Part shown: piece after piece, positions 31,452-40,935 of the stretch | Layout of the letters: each line of letters starts with the position of its first letter | Position numbering within the stretch: position 1 is the first letter of the stretch | Source of the DNA: CBDVBL01 sp965555375 | GTDB lineage: Bacteria; Zixibacteria; MSB-5A5; UBA10806 | NCBI GenBank assembly: GCA_965555375.1 | Contig: CBEWDL010000001.1 | Location: forward strand, 1 to 64,000 | DNA length: 64,000 nt | Direction of reading: 5' to 3' | Notes under the pieces: model-generated | Seen by the model: the letters and a program-made list of their open reading frames with translations, nothing else | The model's database searches: none | Told to the model about the DNA's origin: nothing | Translations under genes and position numbers: made by a program

Positions 31452-33391
31452 TGTTTCATTGGACGAAATCGGTTCTATCGAGCGGCTTGCTGAGGGGTAT
31501 GCTTGCCGGGATTATCCTGCTGTTGCCTTTCGGAGGCGTTCATCCCGGTCTGAGGGCGGAGGGGGAATCAAAGCCGGATGTGGTTGTGGCTGAAGAACCT
31601 GTGACGGTTGGGGCGTTCGTTTCACGTCTTGACGTCTCCCCTGGAGAGACGTTCCAGTTGCTTTTGAGACTGACAATAGATGATGACTGGCATGTCAACT
31701 CGAATGCACCATTGGAGGATTACCTGATACCGACTGCGGTCAGCCTGGACGACGATTCCAATTTCATGGTGGAGGAGATTTCATATCCAGCCGGGAAGGG
31801 GATGACCTTTGCCTTCAGCCCCGATGAGCCGCTTTCGGTATATGGTGATATCGTCTGGATTAAAATGCTACTCGCCTCGGCTGAGGATGCGCAGATCGGG
31901 ACTATTCCCCTTCAGGTATCGGTTACAACGCAGCCCTGTAATGACAGGATGTGTCTGGCACCAGCGACACAAACTTTGTCTCTTATGATGAAGATCGAGC
32001 CTGCAGCGGCGGGCGGCGAGATTCGCCACGCCTCGCTTTTCGAGGCGCAAGGGTTTGGCGATCTGGCTGCGTTGTCAGAGATAGCGACCAAAGAGCTTAG
32101 CGGCCCGGGCGGTTTGGCGGACACTGAAGCAAATGGGTTCTGGACGATGTTGAAAGATTTCGATGCCACCGCTTTCGTGAGCCGCTACGGATATATACTG
32201 GCCTTTATCGCCATGTATATTCTCGGATTGGGTTTGACACTGACGCCCTGTGTTTATCCGATTATTCCCATCACTATAGGATTTTTTGGCGCTCAATCCG
32301 GAGGGCGATGGACGAGGCAATTGCTGGCCGCCAGCGTCTTCGGTGTGGGCATAGCTATTAGCTATGCCACGGTGGGAACCGTAGCAGCATTCTCAGGGTC
32401 GCTGATGGGCGCCGCTTTGCAGAGCACATGGGTTTTGTTAGCTCTGGCCACGCTCTGCATGATTATGGGGTTGAATGCTTTCGGCGCCTTCGAGCTTCGC
32501 CTCCCAGGATGGTTTATGAATCTGGCCGGAGGGAGCTCTCGCAAAGGGATCGTCGGCGCAGCAGTAATGGGTCTTACAATGGGAATTGCCTCAGCGCCAT
32601 GCCTGGCGGCTTTCATCATAAGCCTTCTGGCCTTTGTGGGTCAAAAGGGCGATCCGATTTTAGGATTTTCCATGTTCCTCATGCTGGGTCTTGGTCTGGC
32701 CACGCCGTTTGTGGCTCTGGGAACCTTCTCCGGTATGGTCCACAAGATCCCCAGATCCGGGGGCTGGTTGGTTTATGCCAAGAAGGTGATGGGTTCTTTG
32801 CTCTTTGCCGCGACGCTGTATTTCCTGCATACTATCATTCCCGGTTCGATTTTTAATTCGATTGTTCTGGTCAGCCTGGTTGCTGCGGCCCTTTATTTCG
32901 GCTTTTTCGAAAAGACTCCTGTTAAAACCATCATGTTCCGTACGATCCGGCTTGCTCTGGGAGCGATATTGCTCGGCGTCTCCCTGTGGTGGGGGATGCC
33001 GGCCGGGGAAATAACGCAGGGTTCACGAATTAGTTGGCAACCATACTCCGAAGCCGCCTTAGACCAGGCAAAAGGATCAGGTCGTCCGGTGGTCATTGAC
33101 TTCTTTGCCGACTGGTGTATACCGTGTAAGAAGCTGGACAGGTTCTCATTTTCCGACCGGCAGGTGATAGAGCTCAGCAAGGACTTTGTAATGCTTAAGG
33201 CCGACATGACACGGGGAAGTTCGCCGGAGGTGAAATCGCTTTTGAAGCAATATAGCATCAGAGGCGCACCCACTATCGTATTCATCGGGCCGGATGGCCG
33301 CGAGCAGGAAGATCTTCGTATGGTCCAGTTCGAGCCCGCCAACGAGGTTTTGTCGAGGCTTAAAAAGCTCTCCTCGCTACAAAAAGGGTAA
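31451..33391 (+). CDS. dsbD: thiol:disulfide interchange protein DsbD
   Basis: A 646-residue DsbD that moves electrons from cytoplasmic thioredoxin to periplasmic proteins such as DsbC and cytochrome c maturation factors. An N-terminal signal and alpha domain (about 45-180) carry the redox pair in QPCNDRMC. A central membrane domain of eight helices (about 245-510) holds the paired cysteines in TLTPCVYPIIP and SAPCLAAF. The C-terminal thioredoxin domain has WCIPC in DFFADWCIPCKK. All six cysteines are present, so the relay is complete. The gene overlaps the small basic ORF by one base. Confidence 0.92.
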   Translation: MFHWTKSVLSSGLLRGMLAGIILLLPFGGVHPGLRAEGESKPDVVVAEEPVTVGAFVSRLDVSPGETFQLLLRLTIDDDWHVNSNAPLEDYLIPTAVSLDDDSNFMVEEISYPAGKGMTFAFSPDEPLSVYGDIVWIKMLLASAEDAQIGTIPLQVSVTTQPCNDRMCLAPATQTLSLMMKIEPAAAGGEIRHASLFEAQGFGDLAALSEIATKELSGPGGLADTEANGFWTMLKDFDATAFVSRYGYILAFIAMYILGLGLTLTPCVYPIIPITIGFFGAQSGGRWTRQLLAASVFGVGIAISYATVGTVAAFSGSLMGAALQSTWVLLALATLCMIMGLNAFGAFELRLPGWFMNLAGGSSRKGIVGAAVMGLTMGIASAPCLAAFIISLLAFVGQKGDPILGFSMFLMLGLGLATPFVALGTFSGMVHKIPRSGGWLVYAKKVMGSLLFAATLYFLHTIIPGSIFNSIVLVSLVAAALYFGFFEKTPVKTIMFRTIRLALGAILLGVSLWWGMPAGEITQGSRISWQPYSEAALDQAKGSGRPVVIDFFADWCIPCKKLDRFSFSDRQVIELSKDFVMLKADMTRGSSPEVKSLLKQYSIRGAPTIVFIGPDGREQEDLRMVQFEPANEVLSRLKKLSSLQKG

Positions 33392-33813
33392 TAATCTGCG
33401 TGGGCCGGAAAGCGGATTCAGGCACAACATGATACTGCGACGCTATCATGGAAATGAGAAGCCGAAATCATATCATGGACGAAATACATCCATCAATACA
33501 TTAAATTCTAACGGTTCTCCAGCATTTTGTTTCACCTTCTGTTAAGAAAAGGTGGCGGATAAGCAAAATCCCACATACGGTTTGATAAATCAGCGCCTGG
33601 CATTTCATATAACGCAAAGACCTTGAGCGTGTGAATCCTAACGCCTTGATCGTGAAATGCTGAATAACAATAAACTGAGCCTTAATTTCTAACCGAAAAT
33701 CCCTGTTTTCTTTAAAGCCAATAAGGAATTATCCCGAACATCACCGCCGAGGAACCATTCGGAAATAGTTGTGGTTTCAAAAGGAGGCGCTTCGGAAAGC
33801 ATATGAGGTTAGA
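33392..33813. other. gene-free stretch before the sigma-like gene
   Basis: About 420 bases with no convincing gene. Visible structure: CACCTT/AAGGTG with a 10-base loop (33533-33554) and an 8-base inverted repeat GCATTTCA (33600-33607) / TGAAATGC (33653-33660) spaced by 45 bases. A TTG at 33769 keeps the sigma-like frame open but has no ribosome site at suitable spacing. Any promoter for the sigma/anti-sigma pair should lie here; I see no clear sigma-70 match. Confidence 0.4.
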
Positions 33814-34107
33814 ATGGCGATGTGGGCCGTCGGCGACTCCAAGATTCAGAGGCTCGAGAAGGGAGCCGTTATTCACCCGGGTATTCTTTTTGGCACGGCA
33901 TTGATGATGACCAATAGTCAGACGGAATCCGAGGATCTTATGCAGGAGACTTACCTGCGGTCCTATGGATTCTGCGACCGTTTCCAGCAAGATACCAACT
34001 GCAAATCCTGGCTCTTTAAAGCCCGGCGGAAGCTTCGAAATGAACTCTGGGACTGGGCGATGGCCAACGGCTATGCCCTGGAGGGAGATGCAAATGAATC
34101 AGCGTGA
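33814..34107 (+). CDS. ECF-sigma-like protein reduced to region 2
   Basis: A 97-residue protein whose residues about 20-80 match sigma-70 family region 2 of ECF factors: GTALMMTNSQTESEDLMQET (core-binding and -10 region) followed by YLRSYGFCDRFQQ and NCKSWLFKARRKLRNELWD. Region 4, which binds the -35 element and normally adds about 70 residues, is absent: the protein ends in GDANESA. The ATG at 33814 follows GAGG by 5 bases. The stop overlaps the start of a zinc anti-sigma gene by 14 bases, as in true ECF operons. It may be a degraded sigma factor or a functional region-2-only form. Confidence 0.7.
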   Translation: MAMWAVGDSKIQRLEKGAVIHPGILFGTALMMTNSQTESEDLMQETYLRSYGFCDRFQQDTNCKSWLFKARRKLRNELWDWAMANGYALEGDANESA

Positions 34108-34897
34108 ATGTTTTGTTGATGAAGAAGAATTGAATCTCTACCTCGATGGCGAACTGGATGAATCGAGAAAATCGGTTCTGGATAATCACCGATTTTCATG
34201 CCGGGAATGTGCCGCCAGGTACGGGATCGCCTTGAAATTGAAAGACCTGGTAAAGGATTCTTGCAAAGAAGATATGGCTCCCACCTGGCTAAAGGATAAG
34301 ATTATCATGAGCATAACCCGCGAATCCCGGGAAAGAACCGGGGGTTTCTGGGAATATATGAGGAATTTGATCGGAACGCGTCCAATGATACCGGTTGGCG
34401 CCGCCGGATTTCTGATAGTCGTATTCATGCTTGCGCTATTTACCGTTTCAGGGCCCAGAGGGAACATGCCTCTCGTAACCGAGATGGTGCACGAACATTG
34501 TGAGTATCTCCAGGAGCCTGAAAATCTCGGCATAGTAAGCAACGATCCGTCGGAAATCGCCCAATGGGTTTCAGCCAATGCCGGATTGCCGGTTGCGTTG
34601 CCCTCCGATCCGGCCATGCCGCCTCCCGGGGGAGCTTATGTGCTTGGGGAAAACGGCGAGACCATTGGTTGTGTTTTCTTTGATCTCCAGGAAAAGAGAG
34701 TATCGCTATTCATGACAAAGGACCACGGCGAAAAGCTCTTCGGTCCCAATAAGATGAAGGTCGAAAATATCTCTATATATTGCGGAAGCTGTACCGGCAC
34801 AAATTATGTTCTCTGGCAGGCCGACGACCTTATATGCGTGCTGGTGGGAGATCTCTCAGAAGGATCCCTGGTCGACATGGCCCGGCATTTTATCTAA
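34094..34897 (+). CDS. membrane zinc-finger anti-sigma factor (zf-HC2/ZAS)
   Basis: A 267-residue protein. The N-terminal ZAS domain has the His-x3-Cys-x2-Cys motif NHRFSCREC (about residues 33-41) after the LNLYLDGELDE helix. A single transmembrane helix lies near 95-117 (PVGAAGFLIVVFMLALFTVS). The remaining 150 residues, predicted outside the cytoplasm, include GGAYVLGENGETIGCVFFD and a Cys-x2-Cys pair in IYCGSCTGTNYVLW, a possible redox or metal sensor. In known systems such proteins hold the sigma factor at the membrane until a signal arrives. The ATG 34094 has a GGAGGG site within the upstream gene. Longer open frame upstream is rejected. Confidence 0.82.
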   Translation: MNQRECFVDEEELNLYLDGELDESRKSVLDNHRFSCRECAARYGIALKLKDLVKDSCKEDMAPTWLKDKIIMSITRESRERTGGFWEYMRNLIGTRPMIPVGAAGFLIVVFMLALFTVSGPRGNMPLVTEMVHEHCEYLQEPENLGIVSNDPSEIAQWVSANAGLPVALPSDPAMPPPGGAYVLGENGETIGCVFFDLQEKRVSLFMTKDHGEKLFGPNKMKVENISIYCGSCTGTNYVLWQADDLICVLVGDLSEGSLVDMARHFI

Positions 34898-35230
34898 GCA
34901 TATGGAGGGGCGTCTCCTGATTCCTGATTTCCAGTGAAAGCCTCCTTGATCGAAGCGGCGCGCAAAAATGCCGGCGGCAGCTTTGAATTTCCTTGCGATC
35001 CCTTCATGAAATTTTATCTTTAGCACGAAAAATTGATTATCGGGGGGTATTGAAGATCTATTGGCGAATTCGGAGGCATTGTATTCGCATGGACGGAAAT
35101 TCAAGGCGATTTTTTGCGGATCGAGATATTGGTTACAGATATCATGCGATTTTCTGAGCACTGAAATATCGATAGTGATAGAGGATGACCCATTGATAAT
35201 AGAAGCAACAGATTTAAAATAGATAGAATA
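34898..35230. other. gene-free stretch with a promoter at its end
   Basis: About 333 bases. No ORF with credible coding pattern on either strand; no strong repeats. A promoter-like pair at 35193-35220 lies just before the DUF2064 gene. Confidence 0.4.
35193..35220 (+). promoter_or_regulatory. promoter close to the DUF2064 start
   Basis: TTGATA at 35193-35198, 16 bases, TAAAAT at 35215-35220. Only 10 bases separate the -10 box from the ATG at 35231, and no ribosome site is visible, so the mRNA would be nearly leaderless. Confidence 0.5.
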
Positions 35231-35983
35231 ATGCCGATTACCTCAATGCAGCATTCTATGATGAACGGAAACGCTATATGCATATTTGCCAAATATCCCG
35301 AACCTGGTAAGGTCAAGACCGGGCTGGAGGAGTGTCTGGATCAAAAGCAGGTGGCATTTTTGGTTCGCGCTTTTCTTCTGGATACGATTTCAGCATCGTT
35401 AAGAGTGCCCTGTTCGGATCTATACATTGCTCACTGGCCTCCGGATTCTCGTGGAGATTTCGAGGATATCCTTTGTCTGTTCGAAAACGAGGAGAAGGAC
35501 ATAGTGATTGCCGAAAAGGCGTCAAATGTGAACTTGATTCCCCAATCGGGCGAGGACTTCGGGGAACGGCTAATCAATTCGTCGAAGATATTATTCGAGG
35601 GGGGAGCGGAACGGGTTATTTTCGTCGGATCACACAGCCCTATATTGCAGGCTTTAATTCTGCATGCTACTTTTGAACTTTTGAAGAAGAATCAGGCGGT
35701 AGTGGGGCCGACATTCAGCGGCCGCTATTATCTCATTGGATCGGACAGCCATTATCCGGCGTTATTCGACGGTATAGACTGGGGCATGCAGACCGTATAT
35801 AAAGAGACGGTGGAGCGTCTTAACCAGAGCGGGCTCAGCTGGCAGGAATTGGAGATATCATACGATGTGGACAGTCCCGAGGAACTTGAGCAGCTCTATT
35901 TCGATATCGATAATCTTCGCCTTGCCGGCGAGAACGATATCGCATATCATACCGAAAAATGCCTCGCAAATCTAAGAAAATAG
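35231..35983 (+). CDS. DUF2064 / TIGR04282-type glycosyltransferase-like protein
   Basis: A 250-residue protein of the DUF2064 family, relatives of nucleotide-sugar transferases. The opening AICIFAKYPEPGKVKTGLEE fits the family signature F-x-K-x-P-x-x-G-x-V-K-T-R-L, except that the conserved Arg is Gly here, which may affect nucleotide binding. The GGAERVIFVGSHSP stretch replaces the usual G-D-S-P segment, with Ser-His for Asp. These changes suggest altered or lost activity. The start rests on the promoter position. It overlaps the next gene by 25 bases. Confidence 0.75.
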   Translation: MPITSMQHSMMNGNAICIFAKYPEPGKVKTGLEECLDQKQVAFLVRAFLLDTISASLRVPCSDLYIAHWPPDSRGDFEDILCLFENEEKDIVIAEKASNVNLIPQSGEDFGERLINSSKILFEGGAERVIFVGSHSPILQALILHATFELLKKNQAVVGPTFSGRYYLIGSDSHYPALFDGIDWGMQTVYKETVERLNQSGLSWQELEISYDVDSPEELEQLYFDIDNLRLAGENDIAYHTEKCLANLRK

Positions 35984-37107
35984 AACAAAGCCCGGTCGTC
36001 ACCCCCATTTTCCAGAGTTCCACGTTCACGTTTCCCGATACGGCCTCGCTTATCGATTACCAGAAGGGAAAGCGAAAGGGATATATCTATACCCGCTACA
36101 GCAATCCCACCATAGAGGCTGTCGAAAATCAAATAGCGCAACTTGAAGGCGCTGAAAGTTCGCTCTTATTTTCGTCGGGAATGGCGGCCATTAGCAGTGC
36201 CTGTCTGACATTACTCGAAGCGGGCGATGAGATCATATCGTCGTATCCAATCTATGGCGGTACCGCCAGGCTGTTCGATCAACTTCTTAAAAAGCTTAAT
36301 ATAAAGGTTGTTTTTTTTCCGGCTGACGATATCAGCAGGCTGTCCCGGTCTATTACGCGAAAGACGAAATTGATCTATCTTGAGTCGCCGACCAATCCGA
36401 ATCTGAAGATTATCGATCTGGAGAGCGCCAGTCGGATTGCCAACCGCCGAAAGAAATTTTCCATAATTGATTCAACATTCGCCACTCCCGTAAACCAGAA
36501 GCCGCTTGATTTTGGTATCGATGCGGTGATTCATTCGGCGACCAAGTATCTGGGAGGACATTCTGATATAGTGGGCGGTGTTATTTCGGGTTCTGGACGT
36601 TTTATGGCCGGGGTCCGGGAGACGCGTAAGTATCTCGGGGGGTGCGCCGATCCGCATCAGGCTTTTCTTCTGGAGCGAGGACTGAAGACGCTCGAGATTC
36701 GCATAGAGAAACACAATCGCAACGCCGCGTCGGTTGCGAAGTTCTTAGAATCCGTGTCGGGTTTGAAGCGAGTGATATATCCAGGATCGTCTTCTCATCC
36801 CCAGCATGAATTGGCCGCCAGGCAAATGAGCGGTTTTGGAGGCATGGTTAGTTTCGACCTGGGTTCGAAAAGAAGAGCTATCCGGTTCGTTGATTCGCTA
36901 AAAGTCATAAAGAACGCATCGAGTCTTGGGGGCACGGAGTCATTAGTCTCTATCCCGATCTGGTCATCGCATTTCGGCTTCAAACAAGAGATTCTCTCTC
37001 GATCGGGAGTGACCCCGGGCCTCGTTCGCCTGTCCGTAGGCCTGGAGCCTGAGAATATCCTGATGAAAGACATAAGCCGGGCTTTAAGGGTTGCTTTTCG
37101 CAAGTAA
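35959..37107 (+). CDS. Cys/Met metabolism PLP-dependent enzyme (cystathionine synthase/lyase type)
   Basis: A 382-residue fold-type I PLP enzyme. Family features are YTRYSNPTIEAVENQIA near the N-terminus, the PLP-phosphate segment SSGMAAISS and the Schiff-base Lys196 in HSATKYLGGHSDIVGG, and the C-terminal SLGGTESLVSIP. It could be cystathionine gamma-synthase, beta- or gamma-lyase, methionine gamma-lyase or an O-acylhomoserine sulfhydrylase; sequence alone does not decide. The gene overlaps the DUF2064 gene by 25 bases and is probably co-transcribed with it. No other methionine genes are near. Confidence 0.88.
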   Translation: MPRKSKKIEQSPVVTPIFQSSTFTFPDTASLIDYQKGKRKGYIYTRYSNPTIEAVENQIAQLEGAESSLLFSSGMAAISSACLTLLEAGDEIISSYPIYGGTARLFDQLLKKLNIKVVFFPADDISRLSRSITRKTKLIYLESPTNPNLKIIDLESASRIANRRKKFSIIDSTFATPVNQKPLDFGIDAVIHSATKYLGGHSDIVGGVISGSGRFMAGVRETRKYLGGCADPHQAFLLERGLKTLEIRIEKHNRNAASVAKFLESVSGLKRVIYPGSSSHPQHELAARQMSGFGGMVSFDLGSKRRAIRFVDSLKVIKNASSLGGTESLVSIPIWSSHFGFKQEILSRSGVTPGLVRLSVGLEPENILMKDISRALRVAFRK

Positions 37108-37322
37108 GCCCAAGCGCGGCAGTCATATTCCCCCTGTTAAAACGAAGATATGAGGTGCCGATATATAGTGGGGATGATGTAAAGTAACCATCGTCCCGGG
37201 TTATTATATAGTATTCGATCCGAGAGTGTTGTTTGGCGCATGGATTGCGCTTAAGATCCTGATGTGCTTGATGTTAACACTGAAACTGCGGTGGCATTGC
37301 TTGTCGGAGGCGATTCTTCGAA

Positions 37323-39011
37323 ATGATTAAGGCTGTTCTTAAAGCTGCGGCAATCGAGAAGATTTCGATAGCCAACTACGAAATCCTGGAGCTCATAGGC
37401 ACGGGCGGTATGGCTAATATATATAAGGCTATCCAGCTTTCTCTGGACAGGCCGGTGGCGTTGAAGATAATGCATCAGCACCTCTCTATGAATGAGGGGT
37501 TCGTGGCCAGGTTCGAGAAGGAAGCCAAGCAGGCCGCTCAACTCCATCATGAAAACATCGTCTCAATAATAGATTACGGGCAGGGAAACGATGACTACTA
37601 TATCGCAATGGAATACGTCGATGGCACAAATTTAAAGCAGATAATGGAAAAACAGAAGCGTCTTCCGCTTGAAATCTGCCTTCTTGTATGTCATCAGGTT
37701 GCCGAGGGCCTGAAATTCGCTCACGGTCACAATATTGTCCATCGAGATATAAAGCCGGCGAATATCATCCTCTCAAATGACGGCCGGGTTATGATTACCG
37801 ATTTCGGTATCGCCAAGGGCGGAGACGATCTCACGATTACCGCTACCGGGCAGATGATCGGTTCACCGGCGTATATGTCTCCGGAGCAGGCGGCGGGCCG
37901 GCAGGTAGATCACAGGTCGGATATATTCAGTCTGGGAATCATATTATACGAGATAATCGCCGGCGAGAAGCCCTTCAAGGGAGATACGTATCAGAGTATG
38001 GTGGCTTCCATCATGTCCCATCAGGCAGAACCGCTGCAGAATCTTCGGGTGGATGTTAACTCTGAAATCGAAACGCTCGTCGAGAAGGCCATAGTCAAAG
38101 ATTCGCCATCCCGATATCAAAGCGCTGAGGAGTTTGCCGATGCGATCTACGCCCAGCTCGAACGTTTCAAGCTGCCGCCGATTAAAAAACTGATATCCAG
38201 TTTTTTGAAGGACCCTATCAAGATCACCGAGAAATTGAGGACAGAGAAGATATCGAATCATATGGACTCGGCTCTATACTATCTTACCCTGGGGGAAGGG
38301 CGCCTGAAAGACGCCCGGAAGGAGTTTAAGGAGGTTTTGCGATACGATAAGAATAACAAGTCGGCAAAGGAATATCTTGCCAGGCTTGCGGATCGCACAA
38401 CTCTGCCCGAATCCAGGGTCAAAAGCAGAAAAAATCGTCTAAGAATCAAGGCCAAGCATGCGGCTGCGGGGATTACAGCTATCGCTATTCTGCTGATCGC
38501 GATCTTGATTATTTCGCGAGGCGGCGGGCCCGGCCCAAATGACGACCATAAACTGGCGGCCAAAAGTCAGACGCAAAACGGTCTGGATGTAAATGTTGCG
38601 GAGAGGGAAGCATCCGATGACATCAGGCGACGGCCAAGGGGCGATAGCGGCGATAACGTAGAATCGGAATCCTCGGTTAGTTCGAGCGTAGATGGGATAG
38701 ATAAACCTGTTAAGCCAACCGCCGGTGAAACAAAGAAAAAACCGGTGGCGCGATCCGGGAAAGGCGCCTATAATTACCCCAACCAGAATCTGGAGGAATA
38801 CGGTCTGTTGACGGCAAAAACGAATATCCCGGCGGAGATCTATGTCGATCTTGAGAAATACGGCGCCACCAACGGTCCTTCAATCAAGCTCGCTTTAGGC
38901 CGGCACTTTATCGAGATTAGAGCCGATGGCTATCGGAGAATGACTCGCCGGATCTTCAGCGAAAAAGGAAAAACGGTGGATCTTCGCATCGATCTGTTGC
39001 CTGAGCGATGA
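37323..39011 (+). CDS. membrane Ser/Thr protein kinase with PEGA domain
   Basis: A 562-residue Hanks-type kinase. The catalytic domain (about 19-275) is complete: Gly loop IGTGGMANIYKA, ATP-binding Lys48 in VALKIM, catalytic HRDIKPAN (His140 to Asn146), DFG at 160-162, and SPAYMSPEQA. A tetratricopeptide-like stretch (about 318-360, LTLGEGRLKDARKEFKEVL) is followed by one transmembrane helix (about 378-398), a charged linker, and a C-terminal PEGA domain (about 490-560; TNIPAEIYVDLEKYG, GRHFIEIRADGYR). The sensor part is thus outside the membrane. It overlaps the next gene by 4 bases, making the hydrolase a possible partner. Confidence 0.92.
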   Translation: MIKAVLKAAAIEKISIANYEILELIGTGGMANIYKAIQLSLDRPVALKIMHQHLSMNEGFVARFEKEAKQAAQLHHENIVSIIDYGQGNDDYYIAMEYVDGTNLKQIMEKQKRLPLEICLLVCHQVAEGLKFAHGHNIVHRDIKPANIILSNDGRVMITDFGIAKGGDDLTITATGQMIGSPAYMSPEQAAGRQVDHRSDIFSLGIILYEIIAGEKPFKGDTYQSMVASIMSHQAEPLQNLRVDVNSEIETLVEKAIVKDSPSRYQSAEEFADAIYAQLERFKLPPIKKLISSFLKDPIKITEKLRTEKISNHMDSALYYLTLGEGRLKDARKEFKEVLRYDKNNKSAKEYLARLADRTTLPESRVKSRKNRLRIKAKHAAAGITAIAILLIAILIISRGGGPGPNDDHKLAAKSQTQNGLDVNVAEREASDDIRRRPRGDSGDNVESESSVSSSVDGIDKPVKPTAGETKKKPVARSGKGAYNYPNQNLEEYGLLTAKTNIPAEIYVDLEKYGATNGPSIKLALGRHFIEIRADGYRRMTRRIFSEKGKTVDLRIDLLPER

Positions 39012-39799
39012 GATTGCGATTGTTGGCCTTCCCAGCCCCAAAACCATATTTGGTTTCCATTTTCCTGATTTTTTACACCATAGCTGCTCGGGCGGAAGAT
39101 TATTCCACCAGGGACGTCGAGCTTTATACTGCGGACGGCTACAGAATTACCGGGATTCACTATTTCATGCCCGACCAGAATGGCCCCGCATTGCTCTTAT
39201 TGCATACGATTGGCGGAGACCATGCCGATTGGGAGAGTTTCCTGCCGATTCTAAGAAAGGCGGGATTAAAATCGATATTGGCTATCGATCTGCGTGGCCA
39301 CGGGGGTTCCAATAGAAGGCAACCCGGAAAGGCAGAATCAGACTCTGGAACTAATATCTACTGGAGAGAATTCTCGGAGGATGACTTCAAAGACATCGTA
39401 AAGGATCTCGATGCTGCCTGGGATTTTCTAAGGGAAAACCCATCGACCGATACAACTCGCATGGGCGTGATGGGCGCTTCCATAGGGGCCAATTATGCCG
39501 CAATCTTCGCTTCCGACCATCCCGATGTGAAATCGCTTGCCCTGCTTTCGCCAGGTGTTGTCTACCGCGGTGTGGAGTGCCTGAAGGCGGTTGAAAGATA
39601 CGGAGCGAGGCCGGTTCTTTTTGCGGCGTCCAAGGAGAATGATTACTCCGCCAATTCGTGTAAAAAGCTGAAGGAAATCTCTGCGGGAACGCCGGCTCAT
39701 CTGGAGGTCTTGAAGGGGTCTCCACATGGTACTCATCTCATTGAGGGCAATCCCGGTTTCAAGCATTTCCTGTCGGACTGGTTCAGATCCACGCTTTAA
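39008..39799 (+). CDS. secreted alpha/beta hydrolase
   Basis: A 263-residue alpha/beta hydrolase with an N-terminal hydrophobic segment (about 12-28) typical of export. The nucleophile elbow is GASIGA (Ser near residue 159), the acid region follows RPVLFAASKENDYS, and the catalytic His is in GSPHGTHL near 240. LLLHTIGGDHADWESF and AIDLRGHGGSN are typical strand and oxyanion segments, closest to dienelactone-hydrolase-like and serine-esterase groups. Substrate unknown. It overlaps the kinase gene by 4 bases. Confidence 0.82.
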   Translation: MRLRLLAFPAPKPYLVSIFLIFYTIAARAEDYSTRDVELYTADGYRITGIHYFMPDQNGPALLLLHTIGGDHADWESFLPILRKAGLKSILAIDLRGHGGSNRRQPGKAESDSGTNIYWREFSEDDFKDIVKDLDAAWDFLRENPSTDTTRMGVMGASIGANYAAIFASDHPDVKSLALLSPGVVYRGVECLKAVERYGARPVLFAASKENDYSANSCKKLKEISAGTPAHLEVLKGSPHGTHLIEGNPGFKHFLSDWFRSTL

Positions 39800-39813
39800 G
39801 GGAAATCCTATCT

Positions 39814-40713
39814 ATGAAAATGCCGGAATCGTTCCGGAACCAGCTTCTCCCCGATCTATTGCTTCTTCTGGTAACGCTTATCTGGGGATTGAGCTTCACA
39901 ATATTGAAGAATATCCTCGGTGATGAGGTATCGCCGATTTTGTTTGTTTTTGGTCGATTTTTTATCGCCACGATTATCATTTTTCCGTTTTGCAGGGCGA
40001 ATCTTTCGAGGCTGGATAGACGGGGCTTCGCGGGCGGCGTCCTTCTGGGCGTGCTGCTATTCGCAGGCTTCAGCGCGCAAAGCATCGGCATAGAATTCAC
40101 CACGGCATCGAAATCAGCGTTTTTAACAGGGCTTTCTGCGGTTTTCGTGCCGGTCTTTTTAATAGTCCACAAGGGGAAATTACCTCCGATGATAAATGGA
40201 TTGGCGATATTGTTCGCCATGGCAGGTATGTATCTTTTAACCGGGCCTGCCGGAGGGGAGTTCAACCGGGGCGATTTTTTAACGCTTTTATGCGCCGTCG
40301 CATTCGGAGCGCAGATTTATGTTATGGGAGTCATAGCCCCGGGAAGAGATTTTTTGTCTCTGACTTTCGTGGAACTTTCGACGACCGCGCTTCTGGCAGC
40401 CCTGTTCCTGCCTCTGGAAACGGTTAAATTTCAACTTACCGCGGGATCGGTTATAGCAGTAATATTTATGGGTCTATTCGCAACAGCGGGAGCGCTTTCG
40501 ATCCAGACCTGGGCACAGCGGAGAACATCGGCGGTAAAAACAGGCCTTATTCTCACGGCTGAGCCGGTATTTGCTTATATGTTTGCCTCGACCCTATTGG
40601 GGGAGTATCTAAATCCGGTTCAGAAACTTGGCGGGGTCATAATTATTATAGCGGTTATCACGGCGGAGGTTTTGCCGCTTCTGGTTGCTCGAAGAAAATA
40701 CAGCGGGCCTTGA
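39814..40713 (+). CDS. EamA-family (DMT) transporter
   Basis: A 299-residue inner-membrane protein with ten hydrophobic helices in two repeated EamA halves. The LIWGLSFTILKNIL opening and the AVFVPVFL segment in the middle are family-typical, and the second half repeats AQTWAQRRTSAVKTGLILTAEPVFAY-like features (AEPVFAYMFA). Such proteins export amino acids, metabolites or drugs; the substrate is not readable. It lies 14 bases after the hydrolase. Confidence 0.88.
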   Translation: MKMPESFRNQLLPDLLLLLVTLIWGLSFTILKNILGDEVSPILFVFGRFFIATIIIFPFCRANLSRLDRRGFAGGVLLGVLLFAGFSAQSIGIEFTTASKSAFLTGLSAVFVPVFLIVHKGKLPPMINGLAILFAMAGMYLLTGPAGGEFNRGDFLTLLCAVAFGAQIYVMGVIAPGRDFLSLTFVELSTTALLAALFLPLETVKFQLTAGSVIAVIFMGLFATAGALSIQTWAQRRTSAVKTGLILTAEPVFAYMFASTLLGEYLNPVQKLGGVIIIIAVITAEVLPLLVARRKYSGP

Positions 40714-40865
40714 TGTTTATTTGACTTTTCTTATGCGTGTCGATCGGCAGATAGCACTTATTTTTTACATTATAGCTTAGTGCCATAGACGTTTTTGAAC
40801 CGATCAGATATTAGACTCGAATATTCTTTATTAATGGGCATCCTAGCCGAGGACGGCTCATTCTA

Positions 40866-40894
40866 TTGACAAAGTATAAAAGCTCCGGTATTTT
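40866..40894 (+). promoter_or_regulatory. promoter of the HDAC-to-creatininase operon
   Basis: TTGACA at 40866-40871, 17 bases, TATTTT at 40889-40894, with a leader of about 35 bases to the GTG at 40936. Confidence 0.6.
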
Positions 40895-40935
40895 CTAAAA
40901 CCAGTTGTCGAAATGAGGCTCCAGCAAAAAGGGCG

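Noticed and set aside
33600..33660. Inverted repeat GCATTTCA/TGAAATGC as an operator or attachment site
   Set aside because: Arms are 45 bases apart and occur once here; no integrase or regulator nearby makes a specific claim unsupported.
34856..35161. 101-codon minus-strand frame in the gap after the anti-sigma gene
   Set aside because: Starts within the gap with no ribosome site or promoter and overlaps the anti-sigma C-terminus; no domain.
36472..36714. Possible antisense frames in the PLP-enzyme gene
   Set aside because: Shadow of the conserved active-site region.
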